Assembly (NCBI GenBank): GCA_030149285.1
Contig: JASBRU010000003.1
Coordinates: 250,001-314,000 of the forward strand
From: Flavobacteriales bacterium
GTDB lineage: Bacteria > Bacteroidota > Bacteroidia > Flavobacteriales > JASBRU01
DNA: 64,000 nt
Direction: 5' to 3'
Made by a program: the position numbers and the translations under genes. The notes beneath the pieces are model-generated. The model was not told the DNA's origin and ran no database searches. It worked only from the letters and a program-made list of their open reading frames with translations. Shown here piece after piece: positions 47,949 through 56,329 of the stretch. How positions within the stretch are numbered: position 1 is the first letter of the stretch; every line of letters begins with the position of its first letter.

Positions 47949-49754
47949 TTACTCTATCATTATTCGGTGCACTTCTTCTACCCCATCTCTACTAACTTTC
48001 AGTAAATACATTCCTTTAGCAATACCTGAAACAGAAATTCCTTGCTCCTCAACTCCATTTATATTAAATGCTTGAGCATATAATACTTGCCCTGTAATAG
48101 AAACAATTTGCACATTAATCTCTTCATCATTTATGCTTACATTTTGAAGCATAATAACATCTTTAGCCGGATTTGGATATACTTTAAACCTTTTTTCAGC
48201 CTCATTCTCATCTATGCCTATAAAACTACCTTGAACAAAGGTAATTACATGTGATGATGTTGCTCTTCTCTTTTCCGGACCAGAAGTTGCTTCTACTGTC
48301 CATTTAAATGTTGCCGACTGACCATTTTGTACCCCAAGGTTTTTCAGCACATTGCGGTAAAACAAATAGTTATTAGTAAGAGCAGTATCTGTTCCTAGGC
48401 TATTAGATTGGATACTTATTAAAGGAGCAGAAAAGTCTTTTCCTATACTATCTAACATCCAAGTATAAGTAACTGATCCTCCACCAGGTAAAGATGATGA
48501 ATGCCATTTAAATATTAAATTTTGATTTCCGTTTTTACCTTGCATCGTAATAGTAGCATTATCAACCGGATCAATCAAGTTATATAAAGCTAAAGGCGAA
48601 TTATTTACTGTATCTCCTAAAATATACTGTCCTTCAGCTTGGTTAGTTTTAGTTAGTGTAGTTGTAGGCACATCTAGTGTTGTACCTGCTTTCGCCCAAG
48701 GCGTATTTACGTTTGGTCTATATCCAAAGTCCAAGCTATTAGGGCTTGTTATCCCCGGAAAACCATTATAGTTATAGCTAACTGTATAATTTACCGCAGA
48801 TATATCTCCTGCATAAACACCCCAATAACGAGCCGTTTCTAACTCTTTTAAATCATTAGGACCAACAGAATCATTAGGTGTATCATCTACTCTATAAACA
48901 TGTACATATGAAGGAGAGCCTACAATTGATGAAACAGTAATACTATCACCATCTGGGTGAGACAATGATACTGACTGACCAGACCATGAGTTTGTATACA
49001 AGTAATCACTCTCATCACCTATAGGAGCATTAGAAAAATCTCTTACCGGAACAAATGAGTTTGTTGTACCATTGTTTGCATTGGGTGTGGCATCAATAAC
49101 AGCAGTTCCTGTTAATTCATCCATTCTGTAATAAGCTACCAAACCAGCTTCTGTACCGGCTAATTTTTTACACATATTTGCTCTAAGTTCTGCTTGAGTT
49201 CTAGCTACGTTCCAAACTCTCACTTCATCAATTTTACCATCAAAATACCTATTCTGAGAAGTTTCAGGTAAATTTCCCAGCAATAATTGATTAGTATTAG
49301 GTGCTATAGTACCCACATATGACTGAGTCCCTACTATTTCTCCATTAATATATACTGTTAAAAGAGAACCGTTATATGTACCAGCTACATGATACCATTT
49401 GCCAGTAGACATTGTTGCAGGCGAAGTGGCTTCTCTCCATGTAGGATTAACACCAAAGTTAAAAGACAATGTTCCGTTTGCACCACAACGCAAGGTGTAA
49501 CCAGACTCTCCTGATGATGTTGACCACGAATCTTTTCCAATGATACTACTACTCCATGGGTTTGGTCCCCATGTGTCAGCATTTATCCATGCCTCAAGAG
49601 TTATAGCTGTTGTTGGGTTTAAAGCGGATGTATTGGGTATAGTTACTTGTTCCGGAGAGCTAAAATCCATTGCCTGCCCTGCACCTTGAGCATACATACC
49701 TATTGAATAAAATAACGCACAAGAAAGCGTTATATATGAATATAGTTTTTTCAT
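47949..49754 (-). CDS. LamG-domain surface protein with T9SS sorting domain
   Basis: The signal peptide MKKLYSYITLSCALFYSIGMYAQ leads into a concanavalin-like LamG domain at about 30-215 (ALNPTTAITLEAWINADTWG and YFDGKIDEVRVWNVARTQAE). A middle region with beta-sandwich features follows. The last 80 residues are a T9SS type A sorting domain (FKVYPNPAKDVIMLQNVSI to GMYLLKVSRDGVEE). 601 aa. Likely a cell-surface or secreted carbohydrate- or protein-binding protein; ligand unknown. Confidence 0.88.
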   Translation of the reverse strand: MKKLYSYITLSCALFYSIGMYAQGAGQAMDFSSPEQVTIPNTSALNPTTAITLEAWINADTWGPNPWSSSIIGKDSWSTSSGESGYTLRCGANGTLSFNFGVNPTWREATSPATMSTGKWYHVAGTYNGSLLTVYINGEIVGTQSYVGTIAPNTNQLLLGNLPETSQNRYFDGKIDEVRVWNVARTQAELRANMCKKLAGTEAGLVAYYRMDELTGTAVIDATPNANNGTTNSFVPVRDFSNAPIGDESDYLYTNSWSGQSVSLSHPDGDSITVSSIVGSPSYVHVYRVDDTPNDSVGPNDLKELETARYWGVYAGDISAVNYTVSYNYNGFPGITSPNSLDFGYRPNVNTPWAKAGTTLDVPTTTLTKTNQAEGQYILGDTVNNSPLALYNLIDPVDNATITMQGKNGNQNLIFKWHSSSLPGGGSVTYTWMLDSIGKDFSAPLISIQSNSLGTDTALTNNYLFYRNVLKNLGVQNGQSATFKWTVEATSGPEKRRATSSHVITFVQGSFIGIDENEAEKRFKVYPNPAKDVIMLQNVSINDEEINVQIVSITGQVLYAQAFNINGVEEQGISVSGIAKGMYLLKVSRDGVEEVHRIMIE

Positions 49755-49867
49755 GGGGTAATTTTTGGTTAATTAATCAATCTAATTTACTAAATAGTAT
49801 TTAAATCCATGTTTATCAGATAGATTTGTTTTTATCATGAGTATTTTATTATCTGATAACTATAAAC

Positions 49868-49875
49868 TAGATTCG
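49868..49875 (+). promoter_or_regulatory. Candidate -7 box for the acyltransferase gene
   Basis: TAGATTCG, one mismatch from TAnnTTTG, 17 bases before the ATG. The same TTCG variant occurs at mnmE. Confidence 0.35.
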
Positions 49876-49892
49876 CACAAATGTTTTTTTAA

Positions 49893-51035
49893 ATGCGCTT
49901 ATTAGGCATAGAACTAAATAACAAAAGAGTATTTGGCTTAGATATACTACGTGCAATTGCCATTTTAACAGTTGTATATGTACATGGTAAAGAATATGCC
50001 TCAGAATTTATCCCTATAAAGGTTTATAACTTTTTTAGGTTTGATGGGGTTACCGCTTTTTTTGTTCTGAGTGGCTTTTTGATAGGAGGTATTCTTATCA
50101 AAATAATGGAGAACACTGAGTTTAGAACCAGAGACATATTTAATTTCTGGATTAGAAGGTGGTTTAGAACTATACCCAACTACGTACTGATACTGATTTG
50201 TATTGTAATTATTTATAAAGTCACAGGGCAAACCTTACACAACTATTATTTATATCCTTTTTTCTTACAAACAGCCTTTAAGGCTCAGTATTTATTTTTC
50301 CCGGAATCATGGAGTCTTACTGTAGAAGAATGGTTTTACTTCTTAACTCCTTTGTACCTATACACACTTATTCACTTTTTTAAGTTTAAACGAAAAAGTG
50401 CACTCTTATTCTCTATCATTACCATTATACTTGCATCAACAATAGTAAGGCTATACAGATACTATCATTTTGATATTGATACAATATCAGAATTAGGAAT
50501 ATATACCCGTAGGGTATTGATAGCAAGATTAGATAGTATTATGTATGGTGTGTTTGGTGCGTATGTTTTCTATTACCACCCTGCTTTTTGGAAAACAAAC
50601 AAACTTGTCTTATTAATCATTGGCCTCCTACTCTTGTTTTCTGAAAGAATAATTGGAGCTGCTTTTCCAGACCAATTTCAACATGAAATTGATTTTAATA
50701 CAGTTGTGCTAAAGTTTAGCCAAACTTCTATTGGTGTATTATTTACAATACCTTATTTAAACTCTATAAAAACCGGAAAAGGCATACTGTATAAAGTAAT
50801 AACCTACATAAGCCTTATATCTTACGCCTTATATGTAGTACATTTATCTATAGTTAAATCTACTATTATACCAATACTAGAAGACTATATAGAAATTACT
50901 AACTCTTTACTAATATATGTTTTATACTGGGCTATAAGCATTGTATTAGCCACCTTATTATTTAAATATTACGAGAAGCCTATGACAAACCTAAGGGATA
51001 AAGTTTCTTTTGGTAAGACTAAAAGCAAAAAATAG
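49893..51035 (+). CDS. Acyltransferase 3 family membrane protein
   Basis: A 380-aa protein with about ten predicted helices. The start VFGLDILRAIAILTVVYVHGKEY contains the catalytic-type histidine of acyltransferase 3 (OafA-like) enzymes. FFVLSGFLIGGILIKIM and RRWFRTIPNYVLILI follow, then SLTVEEWFYFLTPLYL. These proteins acylate (often acetylate) extracytoplasmic polysaccharides or lipids. No polysaccharide cluster surrounds it, so the acceptor is open. A small upstream ATG-TTT-TTT-TAA is not considered functional. Confidence 0.88.
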   Translation: MRLLGIELNNKRVFGLDILRAIAILTVVYVHGKEYASEFIPIKVYNFFRFDGVTAFFVLSGFLIGGILIKIMENTEFRTRDIFNFWIRRWFRTIPNYVLILICIVIIYKVTGQTLHNYYLYPFFLQTAFKAQYLFFPESWSLTVEEWFYFLTPLYLYTLIHFFKFKRKSALLFSIITIILASTIVRLYRYYHFDIDTISELGIYTRRVLIARLDSIMYGVFGAYVFYYHPAFWKTNKLVLLIIGLLLLFSERIIGAAFPDQFQHEIDFNTVVLKFSQTSIGVLFTIPYLNSIKTGKGILYKVITYISLISYALYVVHLSIVKSTIIPILEDYIEITNSLLIYVLYWAISIVLATLLFKYYEKPMTNLRDKVSFGKTKSKK

Positions 51036-51054
51036 AGACAGAGTTATAAGTACA

Positions 51055-51080
51055 AAAAAAGCCCCTTAACAGGGGCTTTT
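51055..51080. terminator. Bidirectional terminator after the acyltransferase gene
   Basis: AAAAAAGCCCCT-TAAC-AGGGGCTTTT. It serves the convergent acyltransferase and DUF2911 genes. The T-run on the plus strand is short, and that on the minus strand is better. Confidence 0.82.
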
Positions 51081-51103
51081 AGAATTATAGTAAACTATAA
51101 AAT

Positions 51104-51955
51104 TTATTTCTTCTTAGCCAATGATGCTAATAATTCATCATTCATTTCTACGTAAGCCATGTTTCCTGCTTCTGTTGCTACAGCCTTAGATTGTTCAGCC
51201 ATTTTTTTAGCCTCTTTTGTTTTTCCTGCTTTTGCCAAAATTTTAGCTTTTGTATGCATAGCCCAAAATTGACCTTCTCCCATTTCGTACATATTAATCC
51301 ATGTTAAAGCTTGATTAATATCTCTTTCTGTCTCTAAATAATAGCTAGCTGCAGAGTAATAAGAGAAATTATTTATTTCTTCTTTTGCCATTTCTGCTTT
51401 AATAGCAGCCATTACTTGGCTATCACTATCTACACCAATAGCAAACTCTATTCTTGTGTTTTCCCATGCCATGTACATTGTAGCACCTGTATTGGTAAAG
51501 CTTTCAAAATCAATTGTAAAGCTTTCTACCATATCAGCTGTTTTAGTTGGCTTTACAGTAAAACGTACTTTATCTAAAGCCTCATCATAACTACCTGTAC
51601 CAGATTGCTTAGTATTTGTATTTAATATTACTGTCCATTCGTTTTCGCCAGGTATAGTAAATATAGCATAAGAACCTGCCTCAACTTTACTTCCATTAAC
51701 AGTTACATCATCAGAAAAAGTAATTACAGTAGCCATATTAGCGCCTGTTCTCCATAATTCATTATATGGTAATAAGTCACCAAAAATAGTACGTCCTTTT
51801 ACACCAGGGCGACTGTAGTTTACAGTAACATCAGTCAAACCAATAGTTTGAGTATTCTCTGTTGTAGGACTTGGGCGCGGAGTAGAGATTTGCGCAGAGA
51901 CTACTGTAGAAATTGCCATTCCAGCAGCTAAAGCAAATAGTTTAAAATTTTTCAT
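51104..51955 (-). CDS. DUF2911 domain exported protein
   Basis: The signal peptide MKNFKLFALAAGMAISTVVSAQ is followed by a DUF2911 domain (about 25-170) with the typical VTVNYSRPGVKGRTIFGDL, PYNELWRTGANMAT and SKVEAGSYAIFTIPGE. The C-terminal third is helical and TPR-like (TWINMYEMGEGQFWAMHTKAK). 283 aa. A Bacteroidota family of unknown function, probably periplasmic. No catalytic residues proposed. Confidence 0.88.
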   Translation of the reverse strand: MKNFKLFALAAGMAISTVVSAQISTPRPSPTTENTQTIGLTDVTVNYSRPGVKGRTIFGDLLPYNELWRTGANMATVITFSDDVTVNGSKVEAGSYAIFTIPGENEWTVILNTNTKQSGTGSYDEALDKVRFTVKPTKTADMVESFTIDFESFTNTGATMYMAWENTRIEFAIGVDSDSQVMAAIKAEMAKEEINNFSYYSAASYYLETERDINQALTWINMYEMGEGQFWAMHTKAKILAKAGKTKEAKKMAEQSKAVATEAGNMAYVEMNDELLASLAKKK

Positions 51956-52069
51956 TTGTTTCTTCGTTTTGTTTGAATGTTATTTGTGTAAAAGTAATTA
52001 AAAGTTTAAACACTAAATAATAAGCTTGTAGCAAATATTATTAATTGTACAATTGTTTAAAAGACCATT

Positions 52070-53272
52070 ATGAAAAGCCTTTTTACCAAGCTAATTGTAT
52101 TCTCTGTACTCGTTATAATTTTTGAATCATGCCACGTTGGACGCTTCTTCTATTGGAATACAGCCGATATAAATGATCATAAGCGTTTTGATAATAGACC
52201 CCTTTCTCCTTCTGACAAAGTATTTAACTTTTATGAGAATACAGGCAATCATCAATTTAACATACCTGACACTCTGTTTTACAAAAAAAAGCCTGTAAAG
52301 CTTGAGCAATTGCTTGACAAAAGTGGAACAGTAGCCTTTTTGATTATAAAAAACGACACTGTTTTTTATGAAAACTATTTAAACAATCGAGAAAAAGAGG
52401 ATGTAATCCCCTCTTTCTCTATGGCTAAATCTTTTGTGTCTGCATTAGTGGGTATAGCAATAGACGATGGTTTAATAAACAGTGTAAACGATCCGATTAC
52501 AAATTACTTGGAATTTGAGAATGAAGGGTTTGACAAAATAACTATCAAGGATGTATTAGATATGCGTTCAGGAATAAGGTTTAATGAAAGTTATATAAAC
52601 CCCTTTGGGCATGCTGCCAAATACTACTACGGTACTAACTTAAAAAAGTACGTTAGAAAATTAGAAGTTGAGGGAGAGCCTGACAAAGAGTTTAATTATA
52701 TAAGCGTAAACACACAAATACTAAGCTTAATTGTAGAAAAAGTAACCGGTAAAACTATTGATGCCTATTTTGAAGAAAAAATATGGAGTAAAATTGGCAC
52801 TCAGTACGATGCTTCTTGGAGTATTGATAGTAAGAAAAATGGAACAGCTAAGGCTTTTTGCTGTGTAAATGCTACAGCAATAGATTATGCAAAAATGGGT
52901 AGGTTATTCTTAAATAAAGGAAACTGGAATGGAGAACAATTGGTAAGTAAACAGTGGGTTGAGGAATCTACTACATTTGAAAAAGAAAAAAATAGGTTCA
53001 TATATTCTTACCAATGGTGGCATACTGTTGATTATGATATACTAACTGACACTACCGATACATCGGGCTTACACTACACCTTTGATTATGAAATAGAGGG
53101 TGAAATGAAAAAAATTATTGCAAAACCATCAGGAGACTTTTATGCAGAAGGAATTTTAGGGCAGTATATATATGTTTACCCGCAAAAGAATATAATTATT
53201 GTAAGGCTTGGTAAAAAACAAGGTAGCGTAAACTGGAATGAGTTATTTAAGTATTTAGCTAAAAACAACTAA
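52070..53272 (+). CDS. Beta-lactamase-class-C-like serine hydrolase, lipoprotein
   Basis: The lipoprotein signal MKSLFTKLIVFSVLVIIFESC ends in a lipobox Cys. The SxxK motif is in SFSMAKSFVSALVGIA near residue 120, and the Y/SxN-type motif is in YISVNTQILSLIVEK near 215. The C-terminal HTVDYDI to EGILGQYIYVYP segment holds the final conserved block. Members are esterases, D-amino peptidases or penicillin-binding proteins; the substrate cannot be read here and resistance is not implied. 400 aa. Overlaps the convergent OsmC gene by four bases. Confidence 0.85.
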   Translation: MKSLFTKLIVFSVLVIIFESCHVGRFFYWNTADINDHKRFDNRPLSPSDKVFNFYENTGNHQFNIPDTLFYKKKPVKLEQLLDKSGTVAFLIIKNDTVFYENYLNNREKEDVIPSFSMAKSFVSALVGIAIDDGLINSVNDPITNYLEFENEGFDKITIKDVLDMRSGIRFNESYINPFGHAAKYYYGTNLKKYVRKLEVEGEPDKEFNYISVNTQILSLIVEKVTGKTIDAYFEEKIWSKIGTQYDASWSIDSKKNGTAKAFCCVNATAIDYAKMGRLFLNKGNWNGEQLVSKQWVEESTTFEKEKNRFIYSYQWWHTVDYDILTDTTDTSGLHYTFDYEIEGEMKKIIAKPSGDFYAEGILGQYIYVYPQKNIIIVRLGKKQGSVNWNELFKYLAKNN

Positions 53273-53679
53273 TCTTTTTTAGCCCATTTAAATTTTACAT
53301 TCTGTTTAATATCCGGGTGTAAGCTTTTTGCTACCGGGCAATTAATAGCTGCACGCTCTAGGCTATTACGTGTTTCTTTATCATATACAAGTGGTATTCT
53401 AATTTTCAGCTTGATTTCACTAATTCTTCGAGGATTTGCAGCCATTATCTTTTCAACCTCTACTGTTGCTCCACTAAACTCTATACCCAAATTATTGGCT
53501 TTAATTCCCATTAGTGTAAGCATACATGTGCCCAAATTAGTGGCTATCATATCTGTTGGAGAAAAAGCCTCGCCCTTACCATTATTATCAGTAGGCGCAT
53601 CTGTAATAAACTTTTCTCCAGATTTTAGGTGTGTACACTCTGTACGTAAATTGACCAAATACTTAATAGTAGAAATCAT
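53269..53679 (-). CDS. OsmC family protein
   Basis: A 136-aa peroxiredoxin-like protein. The OsmC pattern has GEAFSPTDMIATNLGTCMLTLM with the first redox cysteine and ERAAINCPVAKSLHPD with the second. These cysteines reduce organic hydroperoxides in characterised members. The length is at the short end but complete. The family is split between Ohr and OsmC types; the MLTLMGIKA pattern suggests the YhfA-like OsmC subgroup. Convergent with the serine hydrolase. Confidence 0.87.
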   Translation of the reverse strand: MISTIKYLVNLRTECTHLKSGEKFITDAPTDNNGKGEAFSPTDMIATNLGTCMLTLMGIKANNLGIEFSGATVEVEKIMAANPRRISEIKLKIRIPLVYDKETRNSLERAAINCPVAKSLHPDIKQNVKFKWAKKD

Positions 53680-53774
53680 ATAGTGGTTCTGTTATGAGTG
53701 CACTAATATAGAAAAACAACTATCAAAACAATCAACAGCTTTAAACGTTTATTCTTTACCTTTAACAGGAATAT

Positions 53775-54872
53775 ATGCACGGTTTTAGATACACAAAATA
53801 TATGGGAGAGGGCCAAAGTCCTTTCGATAAACTCTTAGGTATTTTCAAAGAGTTATTAGTTCATACATCTGGAGATTTTGATGAAGCATGGAGATGGCTA
53901 GAAGAATTAGATAAGACCTACGAACTAACAGATGATGACTATACACTAGATGACTTTTATAACGACCTAAAGAAAAAGGGCTACATAAAAGATAACGAAG
54001 ATAGAGGTGGTGGCGTTTCTATAACTCCAAAAACAGAGAAGAGTATTAGGCAAAGTTCATTAGACCAAATATTTGGGAACTTAAAAAAATCTGCTGCAGG
54101 TAACCATAAAACTAAGTTTACGGGTAAAGGAGATGAGCCTAATAGCGACTTGAGACAGTTTCAGTTTGGGGACTCTATAGACCAAATTGCTATGACAGAG
54201 TCTTTTAAAAACGCTTATCATAATCACGGAATTGGAGAGTTTAGGATGACCGAAGATGACTTGGTTGTTAACGAAACACATTACAAGGCGCAGATGTCTA
54301 CTGTTTTAATGATAGATATCTCTCACTCTATGATACTGTATGGCGAAGACCGTATTACACCCGCTAAAAAAGTAGCCATGGCTCTTTCTGAACTAATAAT
54401 GACTCGATATCCAAAAGATACTTTAGATATTATTGTTTTCGGTAACGATGCATGGAAAGTGAGCGTAAAAGACTTACCCTACTTGCAAGTTGGTCCGTAT
54501 CATACCAATACAGTTGCTGGCTTAGATTTAGCTATGGATTTACTAAGGAGGAAAAAGAACAGTAACAAGCAAATTTTTATGATTACCGATGGTAAACCCA
54601 GTTGTTTGGTAGAGCCTGATGGTAGTTATTACCAAAACAGCTTTGGACTGGACGATTATATCGTAAACAAATGCTTGAATAAAGCTGCGGCTTGCCGAAG
54701 ACTAAATATACCTATTACCACTTTTATGATAGCACAAGACCCTTATTTACAACAATTTGTACAAGACTTTAGTGCTGCAAATAATGGAAAAGCATTTTAT
54801 ACAGGTTTGAAAGGCCTAGGAAATTACATTTTTGAAGATTACACAAGAAACAGACGTAAGAACGTAAGATAA
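53775..54872 (+). CDS. VWA domain protein, partner of the AAA+ ATPase
   Basis: A 365-aa soluble protein. The C-terminal half is a von Willebrand A domain with a perfect MIDAS motif MIDISHSMILYG (DxSxS) near residue 180, TNTVAGLDLAMDLL and IFMITDGKPSCL. The N-terminal half is charged and helical. Such proteins pair with MoxR/BchI-type ATPases as chelatase-like or chaperone machines. Its stop codon overlaps the ATPase start by one base (TAATG), so the pair is stoichiometrically linked. Confidence 0.85.
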   Translation: MHGFRYTKYMGEGQSPFDKLLGIFKELLVHTSGDFDEAWRWLEELDKTYELTDDDYTLDDFYNDLKKKGYIKDNEDRGGGVSITPKTEKSIRQSSLDQIFGNLKKSAAGNHKTKFTGKGDEPNSDLRQFQFGDSIDQIAMTESFKNAYHNHGIGEFRMTEDDLVVNETHYKAQMSTVLMIDISHSMILYGEDRITPAKKVAMALSELIMTRYPKDTLDIIVFGNDAWKVSVKDLPYLQVGPYHTNTVAGLDLAMDLLRRKKNSNKQIFMITDGKPSCLVEPDGSYYQNSFGLDDYIVNKCLNKAAACRRLNIPITTFMIAQDPYLQQFVQDFSAANNGKAFYTGLKGLGNYIFEDYTRNRRKNVR

Positions 54873-56329
54873 TGACAGAGATTAAAACTTTAGGAGAATT
54901 AAAAAAATCGGGATATACACCGAAATCTATAAAAGATGAGTTGAGAGACAACCTCATTGAAAAATTACAAAAAAATGAATCGGTATTTGAAGGAATATTA
55001 GGCTATGAAGACACTGTAATACCGGATGTAGAAAGAGCAATCTTATCTAAGCACAACATCAACTTATTAGGACTAAGAGGTCAAGCCAAAACGCGTATTG
55101 CCCGTTTAATGGTCAATCTTTTGGATGAATATATGCCCATAGTTGAAGGCTCTGAAATGAATGATGATCCCCTACTCCCACTTTCTCGTTATGCAAAAGA
55201 TATTATTGCTGAAAAAGGAGACAAAACACCAATTACATGGGTACATCGTTCTGAACGATATGCCGAAAAATTAGCGACACCTGACGTTTCTATTGCCGAT
55301 TTAATTGGCGATGTTGACCCTATAAAGGCTGCTAACCTTAAACTATCTTATGCCGATGAGCGTGTTATTCATTATGGTATCATACCTAGGTCTAACAGAT
55401 GCATATTTGTTATTAATGAATTGCCTGACTTACAAGCGCGTATACAAGTAGCTCTATTCAACATACTACAAGAAGGCGATATACAAATTAGAGGGTTCAA
55501 GCTAAGAATGCCGTTAGACATACAGTTTATGTTTACTGCAAACCCTGAGGATTACACCAACAGAGGCTCTATTGTAACTCCATTAAAAGACCGTATTGGT
55601 AGCCAGATTTTAACACACTACCCCAAGAGTAGAGATATTTCTAAGCAAATTACTTTACAAGAAGCTAAATTAACTCCTGAGCAAAAAGAAAAGGTAATTG
55701 TAACAGACTTAGCTCATGATCTATTAGAACAAATTGCCTTTGAAGCAAGAGACAGTGAGTTTATTGATGAGAAAAGTGGAGTTTCTGCAAGACTTACCAT
55801 CACTGCTTATGAAAATCTAGTAAGCACTGCAGAACGCAGAGCCATTATTAATGGTGAAAAACAAACACATGTTCGCCTTAGCGACTTTATGGGTATTATA
55901 CCTGCTATTACCGGAAAAGTAGAAATGGTATATGAAGGAGAACAAGAAGGCGCAGCAATTGTAGCCGAAAACTTAATTGGAGATGCTGTAAAGCAATTAT
56001 ACAATAGCTACTTTCCTGCTTTAGATAAGCTGAAAACAGCCTCTGAAGAAAACCCTTATAAGACCATTATAGATTTCTTTGCCTCTAGTAATGAAGTGGA
56101 TATTATGGCTGATGCTTCTAATGAAGCATATGCTGATAGTTTAAAGCAAATAAAAGGCTTAAATAAATTGGTAAAACGCTATCAACCACAAGCATCAGGC
56201 TTTGAGCAACTGTTTTTAATGGAGTTTGTATTAACCGGTTTAGCAGAATATTCTAAGCTAAGTAAAGACAAACTAGATAAGGGATATAGCTTTAAAGACT
56301 TATTCTCCTCTATTGTAGATTTTGACTAA
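54872..56329 (+). CDS. Mg-chelatase-like AAA+ ATPase with unusual P-loop
   Basis: A 485-aa ATPase related to BchI/MoxR. The nucleotide site reads NLLGLRGQAKTRIAR near residue 68, where GxxGxGKT would be expected, so the glycine before the lysine is alanine. Walker B is IFVINELPDLQARIQVALF (Asn-Glu instead of Asp-Glu). Sensor-1-like FMFTANPEDYTNRG and the later arginine-containing KDRIGSQ are normal. A helical C-terminus follows. The rest of the AAA core is intact, and the deviations may be a family trait. Acts with the upstream VWA protein; the client is unknown. Confidence 0.85.
   Translation: MTEIKTLGELKKSGYTPKSIKDELRDNLIEKLQKNESVFEGILGYEDTVIPDVERAILSKHNINLLGLRGQAKTRIARLMVNLLDEYMPIVEGSEMNDDPLLPLSRYAKDIIAEKGDKTPITWVHRSERYAEKLATPDVSIADLIGDVDPIKAANLKLSYADERVIHYGIIPRSNRCIFVINELPDLQARIQVALFNILQEGDIQIRGFKLRMPLDIQFMFTANPEDYTNRGSIVTPLKDRIGSQILTHYPKSRDISKQITLQEAKLTPEQKEKVIVTDLAHDLLEQIAFEARDSEFIDEKSGVSARLTITAYENLVSTAERRAIINGEKQTHVRLSDFMGIIPAITGKVEMVYEGEQEGAAIVAENLIGDAVKQLYNSYFPALDKLKTASEENPYKTIIDFFASSNEVDIMADASNEAYADSLKQIKGLNKLVKRYQPQASGFEQLFLMEFVLTGLAEYSKLSKDKLDKGYSFKDLFSSIVDFD

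Noticed and set aside
52034-52057. Short palindrome AATTGTACAATT upstream of the serine hydrolase gene
   Set aside because: Only 12 bases in very AT-rich DNA with no repeat elsewhere that I could see; not enough to call an operator.
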